From positions 2,268 through 8,567 of the forward strand of contig DYLB01000085.1 of NCBI GenBank assembly GCA_020722305.1: 6,300 nucleotides of DNA, in the 5' to 3' direction. This document shows, piece after piece, positions 1 through 5,325 of the stretch. Within the stretch, counting starts at the first letter, position 1, and the number at the start of each line of letters is the position of its first letter. The translations under genes and the position numbers were made by a program. The stretch comes from Anaerolinea thermophila. Its GTDB lineage: Bacteria > Chloroflexota > Anaerolineae > Anaerolineales > Villigracilaceae. Below the pieces are notes generated by a model. It had not been told where the DNA came from and did not search any database. It saw nothing but the letters and a program-made list of their open reading frames with translations.

Positions 1-96
1 ACATTTGCATTGAACGCGCAAATGTTGTAGCGCGACATTTATGTCGCCGTTTGGCTGCGGCATGCTTGCCCTGAGCAAAGCCGAAGGGAATGCCGC
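1..96. repeat. Cluster of three short intergenic palindromes (REP-like)
   Basis: Three inverted repeats lie head to tail. The first has 8-bp perfect arms at 1-8 and 18-25 (ACATTTGC/GCAAATGT). The second is a 7-bp perfect stem at 32-38 and 41-47 (GCGACAT, loop TT, ATGTCGC). The third has 7-bp arms at 57-63 and 90-96 (GCGGCAT/ATGCCGC) enclosing an inner CCCT/AGGG pairing at 69-72 and 85-88. None is followed by a T-run on either strand, so none is a good intrinsic terminator for the protease gene ending at 174. The style matches the hairpin chain at 3133-3249, which suggests a dispersed intergenic repeat family. That relation is inferred from composition and layout, not from shared sequence. No gene is visible here. 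Confidence 0.6.
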
Positions 97-97
97 G

Positions 98-172
98 TTA
101 CGCTTCCTCCAGCGGGTGTTCGATCTCGCCCGCCATGAACCGCTCCGGGTCCGATTCGAAGGCCCGGATAAG
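98..172 (-). pseudogene. Possible 3' remnant of a lost gene
   Basis: Directly downstream of the protease stop codon, in another reading frame, the minus strand reads LIRAFESDPERFMAGEIEHP and then LEEA before a TAA at 98-100. Most codons end in G or C (for example CGG GCC TTC, GAC CCG GAG CGG, CTG GAG), as in the real genes here, and the peptide has the charge pattern of a genuine helical C-terminus. No start codon with a ribosome binding site precedes it; the only ATG gives 12 residues. I read it as the surviving end of a gene whose front was deleted up to the protease stop. It could instead be chance GC-rich reading. I do not recognise the family. Confidence 0.3.
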
Positions 173-173
173 T

Positions 174-2681
174 TTACGGCTTGATGTACACCCGGTAATC
201 GTAGATGTATTCACCCGCCGGGTAATCGGACACGCCGTCGTTGATCGCCTTCTTGAAGGTCGCCTTGACCACCAGGTGATGCTCACCCGCCGGCCAGTCG
301 GTGAGGGCCGCGTAATAGACCCGGCAGAACAGGTTGGTCTGGGTCGTAGTCTCGAAGAGCTGCATCTCGTCCAGGGGGATTTCCTGCCCGTCCAGTTCGA
401 AGTAAAGTTCGATGTTCTTGAAATTCTCGACCAGGACATCCTGCGAGGTGGTACACCAGTAATAGTTCCAGATCAGGGGTTCGGATTCGGAAAGGGCTAC
501 GGTGTAGGTTAAGGTCCCGGGCTTGGAGACATCGGCCTCGGTGTATTCCTCGCGGGCTTTCTGCTCCAGAAAACCGGCCCCGCTGGAGAGAGCCGCCTCG
601 GCCTCGACCTGTCCCAGCATGGTCGGCGGACCGGAGGGTTCGATCCCCGCGCCGAGCGGCTGCAACACGGCCCGTTCGGCGATCTTGAGCAGTTCGTCGT
701 CGGTGGACAGGGCGTATTCTTCCGTGATCGGGGTCGGCAGCGTCGGCTGGACGCCCTGGCCCTCGAGGAAGATGCTCCCATCCGGCAGGGTGAAGCGCCC
801 GGTCGGCACCTGGAGGAACATCCCATCCGGCAGTTGGAACTGGCCCCGGGCCACTTCCGCTTCCGTCCCGGAGCTGGGCGTCTCGCCGACCACGATCATG
901 CCCGGCACCTGGCTGAAGCCGTAGGCTTCCAATTCGCAGGCGCTGGCGCAGGCCTGGCCGACCATCAGCACCATCTTGTCGAAAGGATACTGTTTGGTAT
1001 TCGGCAAGACCTTATCCGGCTGGCCCTCCGGCTCGAACTTGCCGGTGGCTTCGCTGAAATACTCCAACTGGCCCATCAGGATTTCCTTGTCCGTCAGGAA
1101 GCCCGCCAGTCCGAGCGGCGCGCCGCCAGAATTCTGGCGCAAGTCAATGATGATGCCGGGGACTTCATTGGCCTGGAAGGTCTTGAGCGCCCGTTCGAAC
1201 AGGCGGATGATCAGGTTCAGGTCGTCGTTGTTGGTGTTGATCTTGACGTAACCCACGCCCGAATCCAGGATCTTGAACTCGACCGGCAGAGCATTGGGAT
1301 CGGACCCCGCGAATATCGAAGTGGCGTTGAACGAATCGAACTCCTGCACCGCCGTCAACTTGACGGTTTGCGCCGCGCCGCCAGGATTGGCGAAAGTCAC
1401 TTCGGCCGTGTCGCCGGCCTTGCCGCGCAGCAGGTAACGCGCCTGCTGGTAACGGTACGAGAAATCCGTCGAGAGCGGGGCGGAGAAAGGCACGATCTCC
1501 CCGATCGCCTCGGCCACCGGCTTCCCGTTCCAAGCGATCACGACTGCCCCGCGCTGGATGCCCGCCTTGGCCGCCGGTCCGTCGGGAGTTAGGAAGGTCA
1601 CGATGGCGCGGCCGTCTGTCAACTCACGGATAGCAAAACCGTATCCGCCCGAAACCTGTTCGGTGAAATAATTTTGGGCGATCTGCCCGCCGCCCAGGCC
1701 GACGTGCCCGTCGTTGAAAGCCAGCACGAAGTTTCGCAGGGCAAGATAAAAAGCCAGGGCATCCTGGTCGGCTTCGGCCTGCTCGACCTGCGGCTTGACC
1801 TCGGCGTAGAGCGCCTCCCAATCCGGCTGCTTGCCTTCCACACCGTTGAAGGCGTATTCCTTGCTGACGACTTCAAACATCGCATCGAAGGCTTCGGTGT
1901 ACGACATGGCCGAATAATCCTTGAGGGCCACATCGGTCGGTTCGTAGAGGGTCATCTCCGGGGAGGCCTCGCGGCTGAAGGCGAACGGCTCCTCGTCCAG
2001 GTCAACGATAGTGTAACCGGCCGGCACGGGCGCAGACGGGTCGTCCGCCGTGAAGAGCAGACCGTCGGTCCCGAAACCGGACGGGAAGGATTGGGCGTCG
2101 TCGGGCGACCAGACGACCAGCATCCCGCCGGTCACTTCGTCGTTGTTTTCCGAATCCGTCTTGACCGAGGCCAGGTACGCCGGCCAGCCCTGGGAGCGGT
2201 CGTCGCCTTCGGAGTACGGCCCGCCGTAGAGATTCGGCCAGTAAGACACGGCGAAGATCTGCACGCCGGTTTCGTCCTTGCCGTCGTTGTCCACGTCGTT
2301 GAACTCACCTTCCGGGCGCAGCGGCAGGTTCACGTCGAACGTACCGCCGGACAGGTCATCGTTGACAGCCATGTGGCCGAGCACCTGCGACGTGGCCGGA
2401 ATCTCCCACTCCTGGTCGCGGATCACAAAACCGTGCATGTCCACCAACGCCACGGCGTGTTCGACGATGTAGGTGGCGATGACGAAATTGTTCGTCACGC
2501 TGAACGAGCCGGTGATCTGGTACGGTTCGTCGCCCAGCACGACCGGGGCCGGCTCGGGGGCGGCGGTCTCGCTAGGTTCGGGGGTGGGTGGCGGCGTGGG
2601 CGTAGGCCGGGGCACACAGGCCCCCACGACCAGGCTCAGCGCGGCCAGGATGATCATTAATTTAAAATTGCGATTTCTCAT
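174..2681 (-). CDS. S41 family (C-terminal-processing/tricorn-like) serine peptidase, lipoprotein
   Basis: An 835-residue exported protease. Residues 1-22 form a lipoprotein signal: basic MRNRNFK, a hydrophobic core, then a VGAC lipobox with Cys22. A Pro/Thr/Glu-rich tether follows at about 23-46. Residues 50-245 are an N-terminal beta-rich domain with a DxDxDG calcium-type loop at 129-137. A helical segment carries NDGHVGL (His326), then a PDZ-like domain at about 344-440 (GPAAKAGIQRG, 368-378). The S41 core is at about 470-650: IIIDLRQNSGG at 510-520, nucleophile candidate Ser580 in CASACE, GMIVVGE at 594-600, and LEGQGVQPTLP at 639-649. A C-terminal beta-sandwich-like domain at about 715-835 has two Cys (743, 786) that could form a disulfide. 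The Lys of bacterial CtpA enzymes, expected about 25 residues after the Ser, is absent, so Ser/His chemistry as in tricorn-type members is more likely. Substrate is unknown. GGAGGAG (2686-2692) lies 4 nt before the ATG and fixes the start. The gene is monocistronic and diverges from the gene at 2747. Confidence 0.88.
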   Translation of the reverse strand: MRNRNFKLMIILAALSLVVGACVPRPTPTPPPTPEPSETAAPEPAPVVLGDEPYQITGSFSVTNNFVIATYIVEHAVALVDMHGFVIRDQEWEIPATSQVLGHMAVNDDLSGGTFDVNLPLRPEGEFNDVDNDGKDETGVQIFAVSYWPNLYGGPYSEGDDRSQGWPAYLASVKTDSENNDEVTGGMLVVWSPDDAQSFPSGFGTDGLLFTADDPSAPVPAGYTIVDLDEEPFAFSREASPEMTLYEPTDVALKDYSAMSYTEAFDAMFEVVSKEYAFNGVEGKQPDWEALYAEVKPQVEQAEADQDALAFYLALRNFVLAFNDGHVGLGGGQIAQNYFTEQVSGGYGFAIRELTDGRAIVTFLTPDGPAAKAGIQRGAVVIAWNGKPVAEAIGEIVPFSAPLSTDFSYRYQQARYLLRGKAGDTAEVTFANPGGAAQTVKLTAVQEFDSFNATSIFAGSDPNALPVEFKILDSGVGYVKINTNNDDLNLIIRLFERALKTFQANEVPGIIIDLRQNSGGAPLGLAGFLTDKEILMGQLEYFSEATGKFEPEGQPDKVLPNTKQYPFDKMVLMVGQACASACELEAYGFSQVPGMIVVGETPSSGTEAEVARGQFQLPDGMFLQVPTGRFTLPDGSIFLEGQGVQPTLPTPITEEYALSTDDELLKIAERAVLQPLGAGIEPSGPPTMLGQVEAEAALSSGAGFLEQKAREEYTEADVSKPGTLTYTVALSESEPLIWNYYWCTTSQDVLVENFKNIELYFELDGQEIPLDEMQLFETTTQTNLFCRVYYAALTDWPAGEHHLVVKATFKKAINDGVSDYPAGEYIYDYRVYIKP

Positions 2682-2727
2682 CGAACTCCTCCGGGAAACA
2701 AGTTTGGCCTATTATACCCAGGACGCG

Positions 2728-2743
2728 GGTATTATATAATACC
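2728..2743. promoter_or_regulatory. 16-bp perfect palindrome with overlapping divergent TATAAT boxes
   Basis: GGTATTATATAATACC reads identically on both strands. It contains TATAAT on plus at 2735-2740 and on minus at 2731-2736, so a -10 element can face both neighbouring genes. The plus-strand -10 ends 6 nt before the ATG at 2747, which would give a leaderless or nearly leaderless message. Its -35 is weak; TTATAC at 2712-2717 is the best 17-bp-spaced hexamer I see. The same palindrome could also be an operator for a dimeric repressor. A related half-site, TATTATACC, lies at 2710-2718. Confidence 0.5.
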
Positions 2744-2758
2744 GGCATGGACTGGCAA
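2731..2758 (-). promoter_or_regulatory. Candidate sigma70-type promoter of the S41 protease gene
   Basis: On the minus strand TTGCCA (2753-2758) is followed after 16 bp by TATAAT (2731-2736). Transcription would start near 2724 and give a leader of roughly 40 nt containing the strong Shine-Dalgarno at 2686-2692. The -35 box lies inside codons 3-4 of the divergent gene. A second TATAAT on the same strand (2711-2716) has no good -35 partner and is the alternative. Confidence 0.5.
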
Positions 2759-3079
2759 TCACAAATCACCAACGAACTCGACCGCGCCGAAGAATCCCGC
2801 CGGGCCGGCAACGAAGGCCAGGCCCGGGTCTGCGCCCGTCGCGCTGCCGGGATTGCGGTGCGGGAATATTTGGGACGGCGCGGCCTCCCGGCGCGCAATC
2901 CCAGCGCCTACGAGTTGCTCCAGCTGATAGCCGATCTCCCCGATGCGCCCCCGGACGCCCGGCAGGCTGCCGTTATGTTGACCTTGCGCGTCACCGAGGA
3001 ATTCACCCTCCCCGTGGACGCCGACCTGCTCGAAGAAGCCCGGCGGTTGTGCAAGTCGCTGCTGCCGGAGTTCGAGTAG
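2747..3079 (+). CDS. Small all-helical protein, HEPN-like
   Basis: A 110-residue soluble protein with no signal or membrane segment. Helical stretches are predicted by eye at 2-18, 23-45, 52-64, 69-84 and 91-106. The spacing resembles HEPN-type helical bundles: an Ala/Arg-rich second helix (ARVCARRAAGIAVREYL, 26-42), a SAYELLQLIADLP helix (53-65) and a closing acidic/Leu helix. HEPN ribonucleases carry R-x4-6-H; the nearest match here is Arg50-NPSA-Tyr55, with Tyr instead of His, so RNase activity is not supported. HEPN-like proteins without the motif often act as binding or partner subunits, but no nucleotidyltransferase partner lies next to it. There is no Shine-Dalgarno before ATG 2747 and no other nearby start, while a TATAAT ends 6 nt upstream, so leaderless translation is likely. 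Codon use matches the neighbours. The coding call is solid; the family call is tentative. Confidence 0.65.
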   Translation: MDWQSQITNELDRAEESRRAGNEGQARVCARRAAGIAVREYLGRRGLPARNPSAYELLQLIADLPDAPPDARQAAVMLTLRVTEEFTLPVDADLLEEARRLCKSLLPEFE

Positions 3080-3132
3080 CGCTTTGAAGCATGAAAGAAC
3101 ACAGTCAACGGAGGAAAAACGCATCTGACAGC

Positions 3133-3249
3133 CATCGCCGGGCGATAAATCGTCCGGCTGCGATGACAAAGTCGGGTAAACCCGACTGCTTGGCAACCGG
3201 CTTCAGCCGGTTTAGCAGCGACTCGCCGGTGGATTGATCCACCGGCGAG
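3133..3249. repeat. Chain of four adjacent hairpins (palindromic intergenic element)
   Basis: Four inverted repeats follow one another between two convergent genes. (a) 3137-3146/3149-3158, 10 bp with one G-T pair and loop AA, flanked by CATCG (3133-3137) and CGATG (3161-3165). (b) AGTCGGGT 3170-3177 with ACCCGACT 3180-3187, perfect, loop AA. (c) AACCGGC 3195-3201 with GCCGGTT 3206-3212, loop TTCA, wrapped by CTGCT 3186-3190 and AGCAG 3214-3218. (d) CTCGCCGGTGGA 3222-3233 with TCCACCGGCGAG 3238-3249, perfect 12 bp, loop TTGA. The arms differ in sequence, so this is not a direct-repeat array. No open reading frame of note and no T-run follows. It could be a REP/BIME-like mobile palindromic element, a structured small RNA, or a transcription barrier between convergent genes. 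Confidence 0.7.
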
Positions 3250-3275
3250 GCAGGCTGAAGAGATACGAATTTTTG

Positions 3276-3311
3276 AAAAAAACTTCCGAAGCCATCCAGC
3301 CTCGGAAGTTT
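3276..3311 (-). terminator. Intrinsic terminator of the sigma–degV–membrane-protein operon
   Basis: On the minus strand a perfect 10-bp stem (arms 3302-3311 and 3280-3289, 12-nt loop) is followed by an unbroken T-run, seven As at 3276-3282 on the plus strand, that overlaps the base of the stem. It begins 26 nt past the stop of the gene at 3338 and faces the right way. On the plus strand it has no T-run, so it would not stop transcription from 2747. Confidence 0.88.
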
Positions 3312-3337
3312 CCATTTACCAGGCACCAATTACCAGC

Positions 3338-3604
3338 TCACCCGGCCTTTGCCCTCCGGTAGAAGAAAAACAGCGCCCGCGTCACCGTAATCAAGACCAG
3401 CGCGGCCGACATCACCCCGCCGAAAACGGCGATCAGCGATTTCCAGTCGCTCAGGCGGGTGGAAAGCAGGCGCGCTTCGGGGAGGCGGATGCGTTTCTGG
3501 ATCCCGCTGCGGGAAGCTGTCGAAGGGGCGACCGGCTTGAGGGTCCCGGCCAGTTGGGCTTCGAGGGCGTTCAAATTGTCGAGTCTGGATGCTTTGTCAG
3601 CCAT
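3338..3604 (-). CDS. Small single-pass membrane protein, last gene of the ECF sigma operon
   Basis: An 88-residue protein. Residues 1-55 are hydrophilic and include LDNLNALEAQLAGTLKPVAP (8-27) and a basic QKRIRLPEARLL stretch (36-47). A hydrophobic segment spans about 57-81 (LIAVFGGVMSAALVLITVTRALFFF), with Arg76 near its end, then a short basic tail YRRAKAG. The positive tail after the helix does not clearly settle topology. The ribosome binding site GGGGAGGG (3610-3617) directly follows the DegV stop (3618-3620) and lies 5 nt before the ATG, so translation is probably coupled. It is the last gene before the terminator at 3276-3311. Co-transcription with an ECF sigma factor makes a membrane-bound anti-sigma or sensor-partner role attractive, but it has no Cys/His zinc anti-sigma motif, and the assignment is inference. 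I do not recognise a named family with certainty. Confidence 0.75.
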   Translation of the reverse strand: MADKASRLDNLNALEAQLAGTLKPVAPSTASRSGIQKRIRLPEARLLSTRLSDWKSLIAVFGGVMSAALVLITVTRALFFFYRRAKAG

Positions 3605-3617
3605 AATGTCCCTCCCC

Positions 3618-4460
3618 TTACGCGGCCGGATACAGGAGCAGGCCGACCGTCCCGGGGCCGAAGTTGACCGCCAGCGAAATGGACAGGTCGGTCAACACCG
3701 CATCCTTTACGTTGAACATTTTCCGGGCTTCGTCGAGCAGCGCCTGGCCGGATTGCGGGTCGCGGGCATGCATCACGCCCAAGTAGACCGGGGCGTCGCC
3801 GACGGCAGCTTTGCCCATGGCCAGCACCCGGTCGAGAGAGGCCCGGCGGGTGCGGACTTTTTCGACCATGTTGACCAGGCCGTCTTTGAGAGTCGCAATC
3901 GGCTTGACGTTGAGCACAGAGGCCAGGGCGGCCGAAAGCGTGCCGACCCGCCCGCTCATCCGGGCGAAATCCAGTTTGTCGAGGGTCAGGATGATCTCGA
4001 TCCTGTCCCGCACCGAGTCGAGATAGGCGACGATTTCGTCCACGCTTTTGCCGTCGTTCGCCATCAGGCGCGCCTGGCGGCACATGAAACCCAGCCCGAG
4101 CGAACCGCCGAGCGAATCGTAGGTGACGATGTTGTATGTGCCTTTCAACTCCTCCGCCGCAGCCACCGCCGAGGCATACGTGCCGGACAGCTTGCTGGTC
4201 ACGAGGATTGCCAGGATGGTATCGCCCGGCTGGGCGATCTTCTTGTAGAACTCGGTGAACTGGTGCGGCGAGGGCTGGGAGGTCTTGGGAATGACCCGGG
4301 TCTCGTCAATCATGCGGTAGAGGCCGTCGAGGTCCAGGTCTATGAATTGCAGGTAGGTCTTGTCGCCGAACTGAACGTTGATCGGGATGGTGTGAATATC
4401 GTATTTCGCGCCCCATTCGACCGGCATGTCGGCGGCGCCATCGGTGACAATTCGCAGCAC
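3618..4460 (-). CDS. DegV family protein (fatty-acid binding)
   Basis: 280 residues, the usual length for DegV proteins, which are two-domain soluble proteins that bind a long-chain fatty acid; in Firmicutes the related FakB proteins present it to a fatty acid kinase. Family signatures are IVTDGAADMP (4-13), PKTSQPSP (58-65, Thr60/Ser61), TSKLSGTYASA (88-98), the hinge LDFARMSGRVGTLSAAL (163-179), NVKPIATLKDG (184-194) and KVRTRR (201-206). Two deviations are visible: Gly8 replaces the usual Ser of VTDS, and the C-terminal motif reads VNFGPG (265-270) without the usual His before the GPG. The start is GTG, supported by AAGGAG at 4468-4473, 7 nt upstream. It lies 16 nt after the sigma factor stop and 13 nt before the 88-residue membrane protein. 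No fatty acid kinase (FakA-like) gene is in the window, so the lipid partner is unknown. Confidence 0.92.
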   Translation of the reverse strand: MLRIVTDGAADMPVEWGAKYDIHTIPINVQFGDKTYLQFIDLDLDGLYRMIDETRVIPKTSQPSPHQFTEFYKKIAQPGDTILAILVTSKLSGTYASAVAAAEELKGTYNIVTYDSLGGSLGLGFMCRQARLMANDGKSVDEIVAYLDSVRDRIEIILTLDKLDFARMSGRVGTLSAALASVLNVKPIATLKDGLVNMVEKVRTRRASLDRVLAMGKAAVGDAPVYLGVMHARDPQSGQALLDEARKMFNVKDAVLTDLSISLAVNFGPGTVGLLLYPAA

Positions 4461-4476
4461 GGGAAATCTCCTTGGA

Positions 4477-5043
4477 TCAAATTCCTAGGTCGTCATTCAC
4501 ATCCACCTGGTCGCGCAGAGAAAGCAGGGTGCGGTGGTACAGGCTCTTGACCGCGCCTTCGCTGCGTCCCATGATTTGGCCGATCTCCGCATTCGACAGG
4601 TTCTCGACGAACTTCAAGATGAGCAATTGCTGCCTGTCTGGCGGCAAGCGGCGGATCACCCGCAGCAAGCCTTCCTCCTCTTCGGTGCGTACCAGGGTGG
4701 CTTCGGGATGCTCGCCTTTGGCACTCAGGATGGGCGCGTCGGCCAGGGGGATTTCCTGGCGGCGGCTGCGGTCCCGGTGCCAGTTGGCGACCAGGTTGTG
4801 GGCGATCCGGTAGAGCCAAGCTGAGAAAGGGACGCCGCGGTCGGTGTAATTGTGAATGTGCTTCATGGCTCGCTGGAAGACCCGTGCGGTCAGGTCTTCT
4901 GCATCATGAACATTCCCCGTCCGGTAGTACACGTAGGTATAGATGCGGTCCACGTAACGCTCGTAGAGCTGGCCGAAAGAGTCACTGTCGCCGCTCGACG
5001 CGCTGGCAAGGATATCCGATTCGCTGATCTCGTGTTCCGACAC
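4477..5043 (-). CDS. ECF-type RNA polymerase sigma factor (sigma70 family)
   Basis: A 188-residue group 4 sigma factor that directs RNA polymerase to a small promoter set. Region 2 spans about 21-95: core-binding FGQLYERYVDRIYTYVYYRT (23-42), DAEDLTARVFQRAMKHI (47-63) and the -10 reading segment FSAWLYRIAHNLVANWHRDR (73-92). A short acidic linker follows (about 99-124). Region 4 spans about 125-178: RLPPDRQQLLILKFVENLS (132-150) and the helix-turn-helix NAEIGQIMGRSEGAVKSLYHRTLLSLRD (151-178). There is no C-terminal SnoaL or long extension. The start is GTG with a modest TAGGATGAG ribosome binding site (5050-5058). It heads a three-gene operon with degV and a membrane protein; no zinc-type anti-sigma is present. 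A hairpin in the leader abuts the ribosome binding site. ECF assignment is firm; subgroup and signal are unknown. Confidence 0.93.
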   Translation of the reverse strand: MSEHEISESDILASASSGDSDSFGQLYERYVDRIYTYVYYRTGNVHDAEDLTARVFQRAMKHIHNYTDRGVPFSAWLYRIAHNLVANWHRDRSRRQEIPLADAPILSAKGEHPEATLVRTEEEEGLLRVIRRLPPDRQQLLILKFVENLSNAEIGQIMGRSEGAVKSLYHRTLLSLRDQVDVNDDLGI

Positions 5044-5058
5044 CGGTTTCTCATCCTA

Positions 5059-5089
5059 CCGGCGGGTTTGGAAATAGTAACCCCGCCGG
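5059..5089 (-). promoter_or_regulatory. Leader hairpin just upstream of the sigma factor ribosome binding site
   Basis: CCGGCGGG (5059-5066) pairs perfectly with CCCGCCGG (5082-5089) across a 15-nt loop. In the minus-strand message the stem ends at the base next to TAGGATGAG (5050-5058), so it could alter access to the start. No T-run follows, so it is not a terminator. Confidence 0.5.
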
Positions 5090-5109
5090 ATTTGAAAGGT
5101 TTCACGGCG

Positions 5110-5115
5110 AGTATA
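5110..5115 (-). promoter_or_regulatory. Candidate -10 box for the sigma factor operon
   Basis: TATACT is read on the minus strand 67 nt before the GTG start. I find no convincing -35 at 16-18 bp. A TGAAAC at 5099-5104 on the same strand resembles an ECF -35 element and could mark autoregulation, but no matching -10 is clear. Both are weak guesses. Confidence 0.25.
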
Positions 5116-5139
5116 TCACGAAGGATCGGTGACGACCCC

Positions 5140-5286
5140 GGCCTCAATGACCGCCGCTATTACGCCTATCACCTGTCCGAGGGACTGAAGATCTACGCCC
5201 TGCTGACCATCCCAGACGGCGAAATGCCCGCAGGCAGCTGGCCGGGGATCGTCTTCAACCGCGGAACGTCCCGAAGGTTGGCGTAA
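5140..5286 (+). pseudogene. Fragment of an alpha/beta hydrolase (prolyl-oligopeptidase-like) gene
   Basis: The plus strand reads YYAYHLSEGLKIYALLTIPDGEMPAGSWPG (from 5158) and IVFNRG before an in-frame TAA at 5284-5286. This matches the opening of the catalytic domain of alpha/beta hydrolases of the S9/dienelactone hydrolase type, where a 'S-D-G-L-K-I-x-x-x-L-x-V-P' strand pair leads to 'P-x-I-V-F-x-H-G', the oxyanion-hole motif. Here the His of HG is Arg (codon CGC; CAC to CGC is one change), and all catalytic Ser/Asp/His regions are missing. The signal peptide or start is also absent: upstream is the sigma factor regulatory region. It is therefore a dead internal fragment. Codon use is like the GC-rich resident genes rather than the AT-richer toxin-antitoxin DNA. 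Confidence 0.65.
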
Positions 5287-5314
5287 ATACCCCAAAAACC
5301 TTCGAGACGTTTTT
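5267..5314 (+). terminator. Hairpin followed by T-run, terminator-like
   Basis: CGAAGGTT (5272-5279) pairs with AACCTTCG (5297-5304), and CGTC/GACG (5267-5270, 5306-5309) extends the stem past one mismatch. The loop is 17 nt and TTTTT follows at 5310-5314. The orientation suits transcription from the left, where only the hydrolase fragment remains. On the minus strand, downstream of the antitoxin gene, the same hairpin lacks a T-run after it but may still slow transcription. Confidence 0.45.
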
Positions 5315-5325
5315 GAATCTTCTTG

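Noticed and set aside
1..96. Intrinsic terminator for the protease gene
   Set aside because: The hairpins are real, but no T-run follows any of them on the minus strand.
90..512. 140-codon plus-strand frame beginning in the palindrome cluster
   Set aside because: Antisense to the protease C-terminal domain, no recognisable motif and no ribosome binding site.
1674..2660. 328-codon open frame on the plus strand, and the 252-codon frame at 834-1592
   Set aside because: Both are antisense to the S41 protease, with low-complexity Arg/Val/Gly-rich translations and no ribosome binding site; shadow frames.
2759..3196. Minus-strand frames across the HEPN-like gene and hairpin chain
   Set aside because: Their translations run through the palindromes and mirror the codon bias of the plus-strand gene; no start signals.
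3133..3249. CRISPR array
   Set aside because: The repeated units are inverted, unequal in length and different in sequence; there are no identical direct repeats with spacers and no cas genes.
3459..4550. 363-codon open frame on the plus strand
   Set aside because: It lies antisense to degV and its flanking genes; its composition (many Arg/Gly/Gln/His, no family motif) is the shadow of GC-rich codons in well-supported genes.
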